Positions 9,701 to 21,579 of a DNA stretch of 64,000 bases are shown here, piece after piece. Location of the stretch: positions 1-64,000 of the forward strand of contig JAWPHD010008253.1 in the NCBI GenBank assembly GCA_037043455.1, given 5' to 3'. The translations under genes were made by a program, and so were the position numbers. This DNA is from Cyrtodaria siliqua. Taxonomy: Eukaryota > Mollusca > Bivalvia > Adapedonta > Hiatellidae. Each line of letters opens with the position of its first letter. The first letter of the stretch is position 1. Under the pieces are notes generated by a model. That model searched no databases. It was not told where the DNA came from and saw only the letters and a program-made list of their open reading frames with translations.

Positions 9701-10576
9701 TTATAAAGTAGTTTTCAATAAAGGCTCAGATTCTACTTCATACTCCGTGTTAATTGACCGGGTTTGAATTTTGACGCAAGTATAGGTTTCTGGGCCCAAA
9801 GCGACCATATTTGAAGACTCCCTAATGCTTGTTTCACCGTTAATATCCTTATCTATCTGACCATCCATAATTCTAGGTTTATTGTTAACAGTGCAGGCTT
9901 CTTGTCGCACAGCGACCAAATAAGAAGGATCCCTACCACATGTATCATTAACAATAACCTGCCCATCTAAACCTGTTTTAACAGTATTCCTGCAAATGTT
10001 GATTTTTCCAGTCATTTTTGCATTTGCGTCGTAAGGTGTACTGTTAGGACCATTCGACTTGTATTCCAATCCTGAATACCTGTCTTCAGCTCTATCGCAA
10101 TAGCTACATCCCTTTGATATACATGGCCTGCTAGACAACGCATCGGCGTTGGAATGAACACGGCCTGCACGATATGTTATCTCACAATCATATGTGGACA
10201 AAATTTCAATCCATCGAGCCATCTGCCCTTCTGGTTTCTTAAAGTTCATAAGCCATTTTAAGGCTCCATGGTCACTTCGTACGAGAAAGTGAGCACCATA
10301 AAGAAAATGATGAAAGTTCTTAACTACACTGACGACAGCCAACAACTCGCGTCTCGTTACACAATAGTGTCTCTCTGCTTTAGACATGCATTTGCTGTAA
10401 TATGAGATAACGGTCTCTTCCCCATTTTGCACTTGGGAGAGAACAGCACCAATACCAACATTGCTAGCATCTGTATCTAAAATAAATTTACCCTCACTGA
10501 TATGGTAGGATAGTATTGGGGCACCAATAAGTGAGTCTTTTAATGCACGAAAAGCAATATCACACTCGGGTGTCAA
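9701..10576 (-). CDS. pol: Ty3/gypsy RNase H and connection region of Pol
   Basis: The peptide has the retroelement RNase H landmarks: FILDTDASNVGIGAVLSQ (first Asp), TRRELLAVV (Glu), VRSDHGALKWL (Asp) and NADALSSRPC (last Asp). It degrades the RNA strand of the RNA/DNA hybrid. After residue about 150 the frame continues into a poorly conserved Asn/Thr-rich tether towards integrase. It is open over 291 codons, but both joins to RT and integrase are out of frame, so it is a fragment of a broken Pol. Confidence 0.8.
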   Translation of the reverse strand: MTPECDIAFRALKDSLIGAPILSYHISEGKFILDTDASNVGIGAVLSQVQNGEETVISYYSKCMSKAERHYCVTRRELLAVVSVVKNFHHFLYGAHFLVRSDHGALKWLMNFKKPEGQMARWIEILSTYDCEITYRAGRVHSNADALSSRPCISKGCSYCDRAEDRYSGLEYKSNGPNSTPYDANAKMTGKINICRNTVKTGLDGQVIVNDTCGRDPSYLVAVRQEACTVNNKPRIMDGQIDKDINGETSIRESSNMVALGPETYTCVKIQTRSINTEYEVESEPLLKTTL

Positions 10577-11889
10577 AACAAACTGTTAATTTATGTAACG
10601 GTTTGGCAATGGTTGCAAATTTGAACACAAACCGTCTATAATAGGAGCATAAAACTAAAAAGCTCCTAGTGTCTTTAACACTTTTTGGTGTAGGCCAATT
10701 TTTGACATCGGCTATTTTCTTTGGATCTGTTGCTACACCAGTCTCACTGACAATGTGACCTAAGAATGCAACTTCTTTTTGTAATAGGTTACACTTTTTA
10801 GGACTTAGTTTAAGGTTAGGCTCACTTAACCTAGTAAAACATTGGTCAAGATTTACCATGTGTTCTTCAAATGTTTTTGAAAACACTACTATATTATCTA
10901 GATAAACTAAGCATAGTGTCCAGGTTGTGTCGACGTGCCGTAAAACACCATTCATTCATTCATTCATTAAACCCGACAGAACCCTTTCCATCAACCTTTC
11001 AGTGTTGCAGGGGCATTGCATAGGCCAAAGGGCATGGCGGTAAATTGCCAGAGACCACTGCCATGTATTGAAAATGCAGTTTTGGGGCGGTCTTTTTCTG
11101 CCATACCAACTTGCCAGAACCCGGATTTTAAGTCCCGCGTACTGAACCATGCTGAACCAGATAGTGCTTCCAACGTGTCATCAATTCTTGGAAGTGGTTG
11201 ACTGTCTTTTATCGTACAATCGTTTAATTTTCTGAAATCGCAGCAAAACCTTCTGGAACCATCAGGTTTTGTCACATAACTATTGGACTACTCCAGGGGC
11301 TATGTGAGGGTTCTATAATACCCTGGTCTCTCATATTCATGATTTCCTGCTCCGCGGCTAAGCGTTTAGCTAATGGAACACGATATGGCATTTGTTTTAT
11401 AGGCTTAATCTGACCAGTGTCGATTGTGTACTCGACCAAATCCTCATCAGATTTTGAAAAAAGATTTCCATGTTTAAGTAACATCTGTTTGAAATCATTC
11501 CTTTGCTTTGCTGATAAGTGTTTGGTGGCTTTTTCGTATAATCCTGTTAAATGGGATGGAATTTCGGTACTGTTGTCAGATTCCGGTATATTTGTGCGTA
11601 CTGATTCTACATTTTTAATTTCAGGCAATTCCACATATTCATAGGTAGCAGCTATTGTATTTCGATATAGGGTATACGGCTGTTTGGTTAAGTTCGCCAC
11701 CCTTATTGGTATTTCACCTCTGGTTAGGTCTACCAATGCTTTTGCCTCTAATAGCCCACTTTTTTCTACGAAACTGGGATTTGGTTCTATAAGACCAATA
11801 GTTTCCCTAATAAGGTCAACAGTTTTCCCGGAATAATTACTTACGTCTCGGGAGGAATGACAATAGTGTCTATAACTGCAATTCTGCAA
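10577..11889 (-). pseudogene. pol: Ty3/gypsy reverse transcriptase, upstream body, interrupted
   Basis: RT is spread over several frames: 11272-11889 (linker and fingers), 10991-11275 (motif A as STRDLKSGFWQV, where the sister has STLDLKSGF), 10969-11010 (MPFGLCNAPAT block) and 10560-10926 (YLDNIVVFS, thumb). It is interrupted by a 42-bp piece of a foreign retrotransposon tail at 10927-10968, plus at least one single-base shift near 11275. Motif C is YLDN, not YLDD. The order protease, RT, RNase H, integrase defines Ty3/gypsy. Confidence 0.85.
10927..10968 (+). mobile_element. 42-bp solo tail of the I/Nimb-like retrotransposon inside gypsy RT
   Basis: Compared with the uninterrupted sister sequence at 400/401, this copy carries GTGTCGACGTGCCGTAAAAC followed by ACC and (ATTC)n. 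It is the extreme 3' end of the non-LTR family found throughout the window. It is effectively the smallest possible 5'-truncated insertion. The target duplication is at most 2-3 bp (TT or GTT). Confidence 0.9.
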
Positions 11890-12300
11890 CAGGAAGGATA
11901 TTTATTCCCATCCTTCATAAAACACGGTATATTTTCACCGTTCAGTCCAAGACATTTCTTACTAAGCATAATATCGCATTTACTAGTATTTAGTAAATCT
12001 ATGCCTATAATACCATCATTTTGAATGTTCGCTAATAGAACATCATGGTTAAACGTTTGTGTACCTATTGTAATATTGACATTAATTTTGCCAATAAATG
12101 GAGAAACCTCACCTGTTGCAGTTACCATCCCCATTTTAACATACTCTATATTTGGTCTATCTGAAATGGGCCATTTGTCTAACAAACTTGCTCGCATGAT
12201 TGTCACATTTGAACCCGTATCTACCAACATTGAAACATTTTGATTGTGTATTTTCGCCAAAACGAAAAAGCCATCATCATTAGAACACACATATGTATGT
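11841..12300 (-). CDS. pol: Ty3/gypsy retropepsin (aspartic protease)
   Basis: The conserved catalytic motif MLVDTGSNVTIM lies near residue 20-30 of this frame. The flap-like region SPFIGKINVNITIG and the C-terminal IIGIDLL follow, with the usual spacing of a single-chain retropepsin that acts as a dimer to process Gag and Pol. The frame is open for about 150 codons. It lies in the -1 frame relative to the end of Gag (TGPTQKY-stop), with no ATG at its start, so expression would need frameshifting or readthrough. The same arrangement occurs in the sister body. Confidence 0.8.
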
Positions 12301-12301
12301 C

Positions 12302-13738
12302 CTAATACTTTTGGGTCGGACCTGTCGAGTGTAGTTGAGCATTGGTCCGTTGACTCAACCTTTGATCGTTTCCCTGAGCGTTTTGGATATGCGCAGGGCC
12401 TTGTTCGCCCCTTATATTCCCATTTCGGTTGTAATTACCGTTATTTGAAAATCGTCGGGCATGATCTCTACTATCATTTGTTCTTTGATTGTATTTTTCA
12501 TTTGGCCTGTAATTTGCCCGAAAATCACCACCCGATCGATTTTCCGATCGCTGTTGGTAAATGTTCATGTTTCTTAATTCACTAACTAAACTAGATAGTT
12601 GGTGAAATAACCCATTTAGTTTTTTATTTGTGTCATTAAGAATGCTCGGTTCTTCTTTTTTTTAATGGGTTCCACAAATCGTACATGGTGCTTACCCCTA
12701 TTTCTATCGGCAATTCTACGTGCTTCTAGTCGGACAGCAATTCTCTCTGCCTCGTTTATGTTTTTGGGACCTACCTGCCGTAAACGAAGTCTTATCTCTG
12801 TGTCTGGCAATGCGACAATAAAATAGTCAAGTGCCAATAAATCGACCACATCGAGTGATGCACTTGGGTAGGCTTTTCTAGTAAGCTTTTTTATTGATTG
12901 TGCCATTTCAGGGATAGCTTCATTTTTATCTAAAACCCTAGTAGTTTTGAGCGATAGATCTCGGCTCTATTGACAGACCCGAATCTGTTATTTAGTGCCT
13001 CCACAAGACATGTATAATCTCTTCGTCTTTGCGGATCTAAATCGTTGAAAAGGGCCCTTGCCCCACCAGTCAGACTACTCGCTAAATATAGGGACTTTGT
13101 TTGATAATCCCACCTATTTAGATCAGATATGATGTTAAACTGAGTCAGATACTCGTCAAGATCATCGGATCCATCATAGGTTTGTGGCCTTAATTTGCCA
13201 CCTACATGTTTATTTGGACCTGGATATGTTTGAGGTATTTGTAAATTGTGATGGCCTGTTGGTGAACTGCCTAAATGATTACAACTTATTGATTTTGGCC
13301 GACCCGGTAAAAAGGGTGATGGGTTTTGTGTGGGACCGCTTAGGTGACTATTTTGAGGTGTACTATTTCTTGGCCCCCGCCCTAGGTTCTCGTCTATACC
13401 CCGAGGGTAAAGCATTTCTTCTGAACCAGGTAAATTAAGAGTTATTCCCAGAATTTTGTGTTTCTTTATTTATTTCCTTCCCATCAATATGATCAACTTT
13501 CCTATGTAAATTGTCTAATTTATTTTCATATTCCAAGAGGCAGCCTTAAACTTGTGTTTTTACGGACTGAATATTTTTCTGTAACTCCGGCATTTTTTCT
13601 AGAATTTATTGATCGTCCTTCATGGTCGCTATTCTCAATTTAAACTGATTCCTCTTCAAACATGTCGTGTGAGGTTATAGTGGCATCGCGGCCGTTTGTT
13701 TTGAATGTAATAATATTTGAATCTGTTGAGTCCTCCAT
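12302..13738 (-). pseudogene. gag: Ty3/gypsy Gag, upstream body
   Basis: It is closely similar to the Gag at 2942-4421. The ATG is at 13738 (MEDSTDSN). Conserved capsid-like blocks are LRPQTYDGSDDLDEYLTQF and SLYLASSLTGGARALF, and the C-terminal tail is Asn/Arg-rich without CCHC knuckles. The frame is broken at the same four-A run as in the sister copy (near 12942), again at a T-run near 12655 that is private to this copy, and by a stop and small deletions in the N-terminal part (13540-13650). Confidence 0.75.
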
Positions 13739-13944
13739 ATTTTCTATTTTATCAAGTATAATTTTAGCCACCAATATCAGAGATTTTTAACGCAAACTAT
13801 ATTTTGTCAATAAATCGATTTGCCGAAATTCGCCAATATGAATTTATAGGCCTATCCTATTAAGTCGTGTATTCTTTATAAATGCCTTATCCATTTTATT
13901 TGACAAGTTTTGGCAAACATATTAATTTCTCTTCTAACAAAGAT

Positions 13945-13963
13945 AATCCCACCGCTGCCACCA
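13945..13963 (-). promoter_or_regulatory. Primer-binding site, tRNA-Leu type (upstream body)
   Basis: The same 19 nt as at 4627-4645 (AATCCCACCGCTGCCACCA on plus) occur here, three bases from the LTR edge at 13967. Confidence 0.8.
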
Positions 13964-13966
13964 TTT

Positions 13967-15720
13967 TGTAATGCCGAGATCCTGTTTTTTAACCAACTTT
14001 GGTATATATTGGTATTGTTTAATACCGATTTTCAATATTACCGCAAGGGTTCGTCTGATCATTGGCTTTTGGCTACTATTTAATTTACTTGGTAAGGAAA
14101 TGAAAACTTTGGAGGCTAGAAGTAAAGTTTCATGTTTAACTTTTTATTATGTCTTCAACATTTATTTATTATGTTTTTCTAGACATTTTATAAACATGGA
14201 AACTATATTAGAACAAACATTTGGTAACGTGGCGTAAATAAAACAACATACATGTTTTAAAATATATAGCTACCCACTCTGAGTGATTTTTAGTATTTAG
14301 ATAAAGATTTTGATGACATTTTGTCAATTGCCGAAAAGCGGCGGATGTTTACAAATGCATCGGGGATATTTTGAGATTTTTACGGAGTTGGAGAATTTTG
14401 GTATATATTGGCAACATTGTATTTATCAAGTACTTTCAGTACTATTTTAATGCTGTACCAATAATAACCAATATACATCTTCAGTGGATGCGTCCATGAT
14501 GGTCTATAATATACCAATTGGCAATATTTGGAAATGGGCGAAAAATGCGTCTTTGGTACTTTAGACCATACACATCGAGTAGCGAATAAACACTGATTTG
14601 AAATTCGCGGTTCGAAAGTATTAATACGGACGTTAGCCAATCAAAAAATAGTACTAAATTCAATTGCGAAATGAATTCTACCGATGGTGATTGATGACAA
14701 CGCGAATAAACGACAATATGGAGACTCGGAGGGGGTGAGTAATCGTAGCATGCAAAATACATGTTGACACAGTTCATAAAGTTTAGAAATCAACAATTAT
14801 TGTATGCAATGTTTCTTAGAATATATCAATAGTTCAATAGTCAAAGTCATTTAAGTGATGCACATCTTGAATCGTACAGAACGACATGTCAACAATTGTT
14901 TAACACAACTTTATATCAGCATTTTATAATAACCTACACAACTCAATGAATACTCATATCAATAACATAGCAATGAATGAATGAATGCATGGTTTTTTAC
15001 GGCACGTCGACACATAAATAGGTCATATTGTGCGCAAAAAAAATGAAAAATTAAGAAATGAAGTATTATTTAAAAATTAATGTAAATATATAAAGATGAA
15101 ACTATTAAAAAATAAGGGATGATAAGGTGTAATATAAACTATGTATGTAAATCAATAAATGCCCGTCAACGGGTATATAAACAAGTATATATATATAAGA
15201 ACACATTATAATGATTTATATAGTCTGATCTCTTTTAGGAAATCTAAAACAAGACTAAAATCTACAGTATCAAATAACTCTTTCATAGTATTAACATTGT
15301 AGTAACTTAACTTAACGCATAGGATCAAAGTCTACACATTCCAATAAGATGTGTTTGACCGTTAACGGTGCAAAGCAGGGTATACATTCTGGTAATTGCT
15401 CACCTTGTAATAAATATGAATGAGTATAATGTGTATGCCCTATCCTGCACCGGGCTAGTACAACTTTCTCTCGACGAACGGGTCTACTAGAAGAACGCCA
15501 TTCTCCGAGTAACGGTTTAATTGGATGGAGTTTATTGTTAACTGACAAATCCCAAGCGGCTTGCCAAGAGTTACGAATATATGTGTTAATACAACTTTTA
15601 AAATCAGTATAAGGTAATTTGGTATTAGTTATATATAAATCTAATGCTGCCTTAGCAGCTAATAACATAGCAAACCAAAGCATATAAGCTGTAATGACAT
15701 AGTGAAAGATCAGCGTTACA
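13967..15720 (-). mobile_element. Gypsy 5' LTR of the upstream body
   Basis: The plus strand begins TGTAATGCC and ends GCGTTACA. It matches 4649-6791 except that it lacks the region corresponding to about 5328-6421. It also contains a 687-bp retrotransposon insertion plus 13-bp duplication (14961-15673). Without that it is about 1,054 bp. Beyond 15720 the sequence is unrelated to the interior, so this is the outer edge of the element. Confidence 0.8.
14974..15660 (-). mobile_element. 5'-truncated I/Nimb-like retrotransposon in the gypsy LTR
   Basis: The tail (ATGAATGAATGAATG on plus) is followed by the 3' UTR and the C-terminal part of RNase H (LAAKAALDL onwards), truncated at the 5' end. 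The 13-bp duplication AATAACATAGCAA occurs at 14961-14973 and 15661-15673. The empty site is present once in the related LTR at about 6720-6733, which confirms a target-primed insertion. The coding part has a stop in its last exon-like stretch and cannot act. Confidence 0.95.
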
Positions 15721-16718
15721 GGTGATTGCCGTGTATAAGTTGATTTGTCTCTGGAAGCGGGTTATCAGTCTATCTGCAATGGTTTAGTTTGCGGTATTCT
15801 AAATAAAGCATTGGTTTGGCCAGGCTCCTTTCCAGGAGTGAATGAATGAATGGTGTTTTACGGCACGTCGACACATGAACTGATCCAGAAGTGAAAGGTA
15901 ACAAAAACAAACATGCCAAATAAATGCTTCAAAATACATGTTCATAAATGTTAATGAATTAATATTTAAACTTTATTAAAATGAGAACATTTATTTTTAC
16001 CAAATGTATTTTTCAAATATGAATTTGTGAGGTTTACCCCCACTCAAAAACAGGTAAATCTTTACTGCGGTTATGCATGTAAACAAATATGGCGGCCCCC
16101 AAGGGGACGCATGCTGAATTTTATTGTTTAGCTTATCGGACTTGAGACACAACCTGTTGAATATGTATGTTGTTTTATTTTTTGCCATCGGAAAAGGTTG
16201 CATTGTGACCTATGGGTAAACAATAAGTGAATCGCAACCTGAAACTTAATGTGCATGTACTGAAAGGAAAAAGAAACCCATAATCAACAAATGCCTATAT
16301 TACACTATCATATACACATAATTCCACGTAATATTCCAGATATATCTCAAAGTGTTTTGTACAAAAAGGGGCTACAACTAATTACAGAAAGGACAACTCT
16401 GTCATGTAGCAGACCTTTTAATCAAAGTATACTTTGTTACACGAAATTCATAAATGTTGAAGTTTTCGCTTGAAAAAGTCGAGCCATTTCAGTATTGTGT
16501 TTAATGTTAAGAGATTGCAACGTTTTAAAGCGCCTGTTTGCTCACCTGCTTGAGCCACATGCGCATTCTTTCGATAATGAAACTTTAAATGGTTAACAAT
16601 TGGTGTGTTCGGTGCTGTTTAAACCTTTCCGAAAGGACAAACCTAATGTCGCCCAGTACCATTCGATTAGAATTGCATATTAAACATACAATATATAGCG
16701 GAATATCCAGTATGCGTT
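15721..16718. other. Non-coding stretch with one solo retrotransposon tail
   Basis: This is AT-rich flanking DNA without a credible gene. Short open frames at 15997-16203 and 16291-16473 lack any recognisable motif. The only structured item is the roughly 36-bp tail copy at 15841-15876. Confidence 0.5.
15841..15876 (-). mobile_element. Solo tail of the I/Nimb-like retrotransposon
   Basis: AATGAATGAATGGTGTTTTA continues CGGCACGTCGACACAT, the reverse complement of the family's 3' end. The flanks CCAGGAGTG (15832-15840) and CCAGAAGTG (from about 15884) look like a 9-bp target duplication with one mismatch. A few unmatched bases lie between the tail and the second flank. Confidence 0.75.
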
Positions 16719-17665
16719 TGTTGACGCCTACATTCCAAACCCGTTACGTTGCTACAACTGCCAAGCCTTTGGGCACCACGACTCCAGGTGTACTAAAGAA
16801 GAACGTTGTGGTAAATGTGGCGACTCTGCATTCAAACATAACGAATCAGATTGTCCTAACGACCTCAAATGTACCAACTGCGGTCTGGGACATCACGCAA
16901 ATTCAAAATTATGTGAACAATTTTAAAAAGAAAAAAATCATAACAGTTAAATATACACAAAACATTCCCTTTCCAGAAGCAAGAAAATTAATTGAAGAAA
17001 AATATAAAATTTCAAGTCCGACCTCTCAAAACAACAGCAACACACAGAGAATGCAGGGATGCAATACGCAATACGAACCACAGCCAGAAATTCAAAATAC
17101 AAAGAATACTTCCTCAGTATCAAATCCAAAAGAAAAGTCAACAAACAAACCAAAATTAAACTTTTCACCTAATCAAACTTTTACATTTAAATCAAACACA
17201 TTTGGCAATGTCAAGAGCATGTCAATTTCTCAGAATTGGAAAGAGGGTTCTTCTAAGACTGTGAAGTCTAGAAGTTCCCCAGTCGTGAAGCCTAATACAT
17301 CCTCGGTTGGAAGGCCTAGTGCTGCTCCGGCTAAGGAAGTTGGAAGGCCTAGTGCTGCTCCAACTAAGGAAGTTGGAAGGCCTAGTGCTTCTCCAACTGG
17401 GGAGCACAAGGAGCAGCCAAAGGTGTCTAATGGCCCTATTGAGCTGCATAACAAATTCGAACAGCTTATGGACATTTCAGAGCCGGCAGCTGCACTGCCA
17501 CTTCCACCCTCTCATGAAAGGTTAGTTGAGGTGCCACTTCAGCTGACTTCTTCCGGGGAGGAGGATCCATCAGTGGAGATGTCGCTGCTTGAGTCTCCTA
17601 AGACCTCTCCTAAATCTAAGGCCAAAAATAAAAACAAAATTAAAAATCGCCTTAGCGCTAAATAA
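16719..17665 (+). pseudogene. I/Nimb-like ORF1 (nucleic-acid-binding protein), 5'-truncated
   Basis: The copy begins within the zinc-knuckle region (compare 25965), then runs through the Asn/Ser/Thr-rich middle to the C-terminal region. That region has three near-identical blocks of VGRPSAAP(T/A)KE encoded by a 30-bp repeat (17310-17405), then a Ser/Pro-rich end and RLSAK. The zinc knuckles are in a shifted frame relative to the C-terminal part. The stop TAA overlaps the ORF2 ATG (TAATG). ORF1 of this class binds element RNA. Confidence 0.75.
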
Positions 17666-20600
17666 TGGGTAAAACTAATAAGATCATTCAATGGAATTGT
17701 CGAGGTATGAAACCAAATTATGATGAAATCAGCTTAATTTTAAATGAACACAACCCTATTGCCTTTTGTCTTCAAGAAACATTCTTGAAGACAAATGATA
17801 AGGTATCTTTTAAACAATACTCACAATACAATCATATTTGTGATACCGGGGACAAGGCCACTGGTGGAGTTTCGATAATCGTTAATCGAAACATTCCTCA
17901 CAGACCTGTTGCGTTGAAAACAAATTTGCAACCTATTGCGGTCAGTGTTACTATGCACAGAGTCATAACAATATGTTCCTTATATTTACCACCTAGTTCT
18001 TCACTAGACCCTAAAGATCTAAATCACCTAGTTGCACAATTGCCATCACCTTTTATACTCTTGGGCGATTTTAATGCACACAACTACATCTGGGGTTGTA
18101 AAGATATAAACGATAAAGGCAAGAAAATTGAGGATTTCTTAGCCAAAAACAATTTGTGTCTTTTTAATAATAAGTCACATACTTACTTACATCCTGCTAC
18201 AGGCTCTCATTCTTCCATTGATTTAACAATATGCGATCTAACGCTTTTGATGGAGTTTTCGTGGAGTGTTGGAGACGACCTCTGTAGAAGTGACCACTTC
18301 CCCATATTTCTTGAAAATATCGGCCCTCCACTTCTCGAAAAAACGCAACGTTGGAAACTTCGCAAGGCTGATTGGACTACGTTTCAATCTCTTTGCGAGG
18401 AACAATTAAAGCCTTCCGTTTTCCAGGATGTCGAAGACGCAACTGCTCTTTTTACCAAATCTCTTCACGATATAGCTGATCAAACCATTCCAAAAACCTC
18501 GGCAAACCCTAAACGCCCACATAAACCATGGTAGACGATGACTGCAAAAAGGCAGTCAGCGATCGTAAAGCTGCATTAAATAATTTTAACTTGCGGCCAA
18601 CTCAAAACTAATTTAGATAACTTTAGAGTTTTTCGTGCGAAAGCCCGTCGTACTATTAAGGATAGCAAGAGGAAATCCTGGAGAACTTACGTCTCTAGGC
18701 TGAATTCTCGCTCATCCCTTAAGAAGACATTGGACATGGTCCGGAAAATAAGTGGTAAAGGTAATTATAGTACTGTAAATCATCTTAAAACAGATAATGG
18801 AGATATAACATCTGTCAAATATATTACAAACACTTTGGCAGAAACTTTTTCAAAAATTTCTTCTTTCTGAAAATTGTCAACCAAATTTTCTGAAAAATAA
18901 GAAACAAAAAGAACAGAAGAACCTGAACTTCAAGTCGAAAAACTTGGAAAAATACAATCAACTATTCACTCTCAAAGAACTTCGAGAGTCCCTTAAAAAG
19001 GCTCATGATACATCAGCTGGTCCTGATGATATCCATTATGAATTACTAAAACATTTACCTGACTCCTGTCTCTCTACCGTTCTTGATATATTTAATAAGG
19101 TTTGGGTGACGGAAATCTTCCCCGATTCTTGGCGGGAAGCAATCGTTATTCCAGTCCCCAAACCTGGAAAGGATCATACGGACCCAATAAATTATCGCCC
19201 AATCGCTTTAACGAGTTGTATATGTAAAACCATGGAACGAATGATTAATGAGAGACTCGTTTGGTACCTGGAGTCCAACAAACTGATAACAAAGTATCAA
19301 AGTGGATTCTGGCGCCAACGAGGCACAACAGACAATCTCATACGATTTGAATCGTTTATTAGGGAAGCTTTCATAAAAAAAGAACATTTAGTCGCTGTAT
19401 TTTTTGACTTGGAGAAAGCTTATGATACTGCATGGAAGTACGGTATTATGAATGATCTACATGACATTGGTCTTAGAGGCCGATTACCCATTTTTATAGA
19501 GAATATCTTAGATGATAGACAGTTTCGTGTCCGAATGGGTTCAACCCTCTCTGATATTCATGAACAGGAGATGGGTGTTCCACAGGGTAGCATACTCTCT
19601 GTCACACTTTTTAATATAAAGATTAACAGTATAGTAAAATGCATCAATCCAAGTGTGGATTGTTCGCTATATGTTGACGACTTTGTTATATGTTATCGTG
19701 CAAAAAACATGAATACTATCGAGAGACAATTACAACAATGTCTCAATAAACTTCAGACCTCGTCTGATGAAAATGGTTTTAAATTTTCTAAATCTAAAAC
19801 TAATTGTATGCACTTTTGTCAACTTCGTAAACATCATGAAGACCCTCATCTAACACTGGATGGGTCACCAATACCAGTAGTGGATGAGACAAAATTCCTT
19901 GGTCTTATTTTCGACCGAAATTAACGTTTATACCACACCTTAAATACTTGAAGGCCAAATGCCTTAAAGCTCTTAACTTACTTAAAGTTGTTGCAAACAC
20001 TAATTGGGGAGCAGATCGAAAAGTCCTCTTGCGACTTTACATATCTCTTATCAGATCCAAGCTGGACTACGGCTCAATAGTATATGGATCGACTCGTAAG
20101 TCGTACTTGACCCTATACATAATCAAGGATTACGACTCGCCTTAGGTGCCTTTCGTACATCACCAGCCGAAAGTATATATGTTGAAGCCAATGAACCATC
20201 ACTGTCTCATAGACGAGACAAATTAGCTCTTCAATACGCCATTAAATTAAAGTCTAACCCTTCATACCCAACTTTCGATAATGTTTTTAATCCTAGTTGT
20301 GAACCTCTTTTTGATCGAAAACCGAAGGCCATTCGACCATTTGGTCTTCGTATTAAACCAAAATTAAGAGACACTGAAATCGACCTAAATTTTATTGCCA
20401 AGTACAAAGTACCACAAATTCCACCGTGGACTTTGGAAACTCCAACAATTATTTTTGATCTTTGTAATAATAACAAATCCAGTACAGATCCTACTGTCTT
20501 TCAAAGCAAATTTAATGAAATTATATCGAAATACAGTGACTTTCAAAATTTCTACACAGATGGCTCTAAAGATGGAGATAAGGTAGCTGCAGCAGCTGTT

Positions 20601-21330
20601 CACAAACACAGCATAAAGAGCCGCCTGCCTGACAAGGCCTCGATCTTTTCAGCTGAACTTAAGGCAATTGAACTTGCCTTAAATTATATTCAGGAATCTG
20701 ATGATGACAATTTTGTAATCTTTTCTGATTCCCTTTCATCTCTTCAAGCACTGGGTAATATGAAACATGATAACCCAGTTGTGCTTCAACTTTTAGAAAA
20801 GTACAATTCTCTTATAATTGATAATGTTATTATTTTCTGCTGGCTTCCAAGCTATGTAGGAATACGTGGTAATGGTAGAGCTGATAGTGCTGCTAAGGCA
20901 GCATTAGATTTACATATATCTAATACCAAATTACCTTATACTGATTTTAAAAGTTGTATTAACACATATATTCGTAACTCTTGGCAAACCGCTTGGGATT
21001 TGTCAGTTAACAATAAACTCCATTCAATTTAAACCGTTACGCGGAGAATGGCGTTCTTCTAGTAGACCCGTTCGTCGAGAGGAAGTTGTCCTAGCCCGGT
21101 GCAGGATAGGGCATACACGTTATACTCATTCATATTTATTACAAGGTGACCAATTACCAGAATGTATACCCTGCTTTGCACCGTTAACGGTCAAACACAT
21201 CTTATTGGAATGTGTAGACTTTGATCCTATGCGTCAAAGGTACTACAATGTTAATACTATGAAAGAGTTATTTGATACAGTAGATTTTAGTCTTGTTTTA
21301 GATTTCCTGAAAGAGATCAGACTATATAAA
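17665..21330 (+). pseudogene. I/Nimb-like ORF2 (endonuclease - RT - RNase H), several frameshifts
   Basis: The endonuclease domain reads IIQWNCRGMK, FCLQETFLK, LLGDFNAHNYIWGC and SDHFPIFLE. The RT domain has VAVFFDLEKAYDTAWK, GVPQGSILSVTLFN and LYVDDFVICY. RNase H has YTDGSKDGDK, SAELKAIELAL, IFSDSLSSLQAL and SYVGIRGNGRADSAAK. Breaks include one lost base after KPHKPW (18534, creating a stop), frameshifts near 18608 and 18862, one near 19922 and a deletion near 20110. The order endonuclease, RT, RNase H places it in the I group rather than Jockey. Confidence 0.85.
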
Positions 21331-21579
21331 TCATTGTATTGTGTTCTTATATATATATATGCTTGTTTATATGCCCGTTGACGGGCTTTCGTTGATTTAC
21401 ATACATAGTTTATATTGCACCTTATCATCCCTTATACTTTAATAGTTTTATCTTTATATATTTACATTAATTTTGAATTAATACTTCATTTCTTCATTTT
21501 TCATCGGTTTTTGCGCACAATATGACCTATTTATGTGTCGACGTGCCGTAAAACACCATTCATTCATTCATTCATTCAT

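Larger units (their letters stand above)
16719..21579 (+). mobile_element. I/Nimb-like non-LTR retrotransposon copy 1
   Basis: This is a 4.9-kb copy comprising partial ORF1, ORF2, a 3' UTR of about 250 bp, the conserved terminal GTGTCGACGTGCCGTAAAAC and a (CATT)n tail ending about 21579. It is 5'-truncated. No convincing target duplication was seen. Confidence 0.85.

Noticed and set aside
20385..20609. Recurring antisense frames (MFVNSCCSYLISIFRAIC and similar) near RNase H in every copy
   Set aside because: They appear in each retrotransposon copy opposite RNase H and lack conserved structure of their own.
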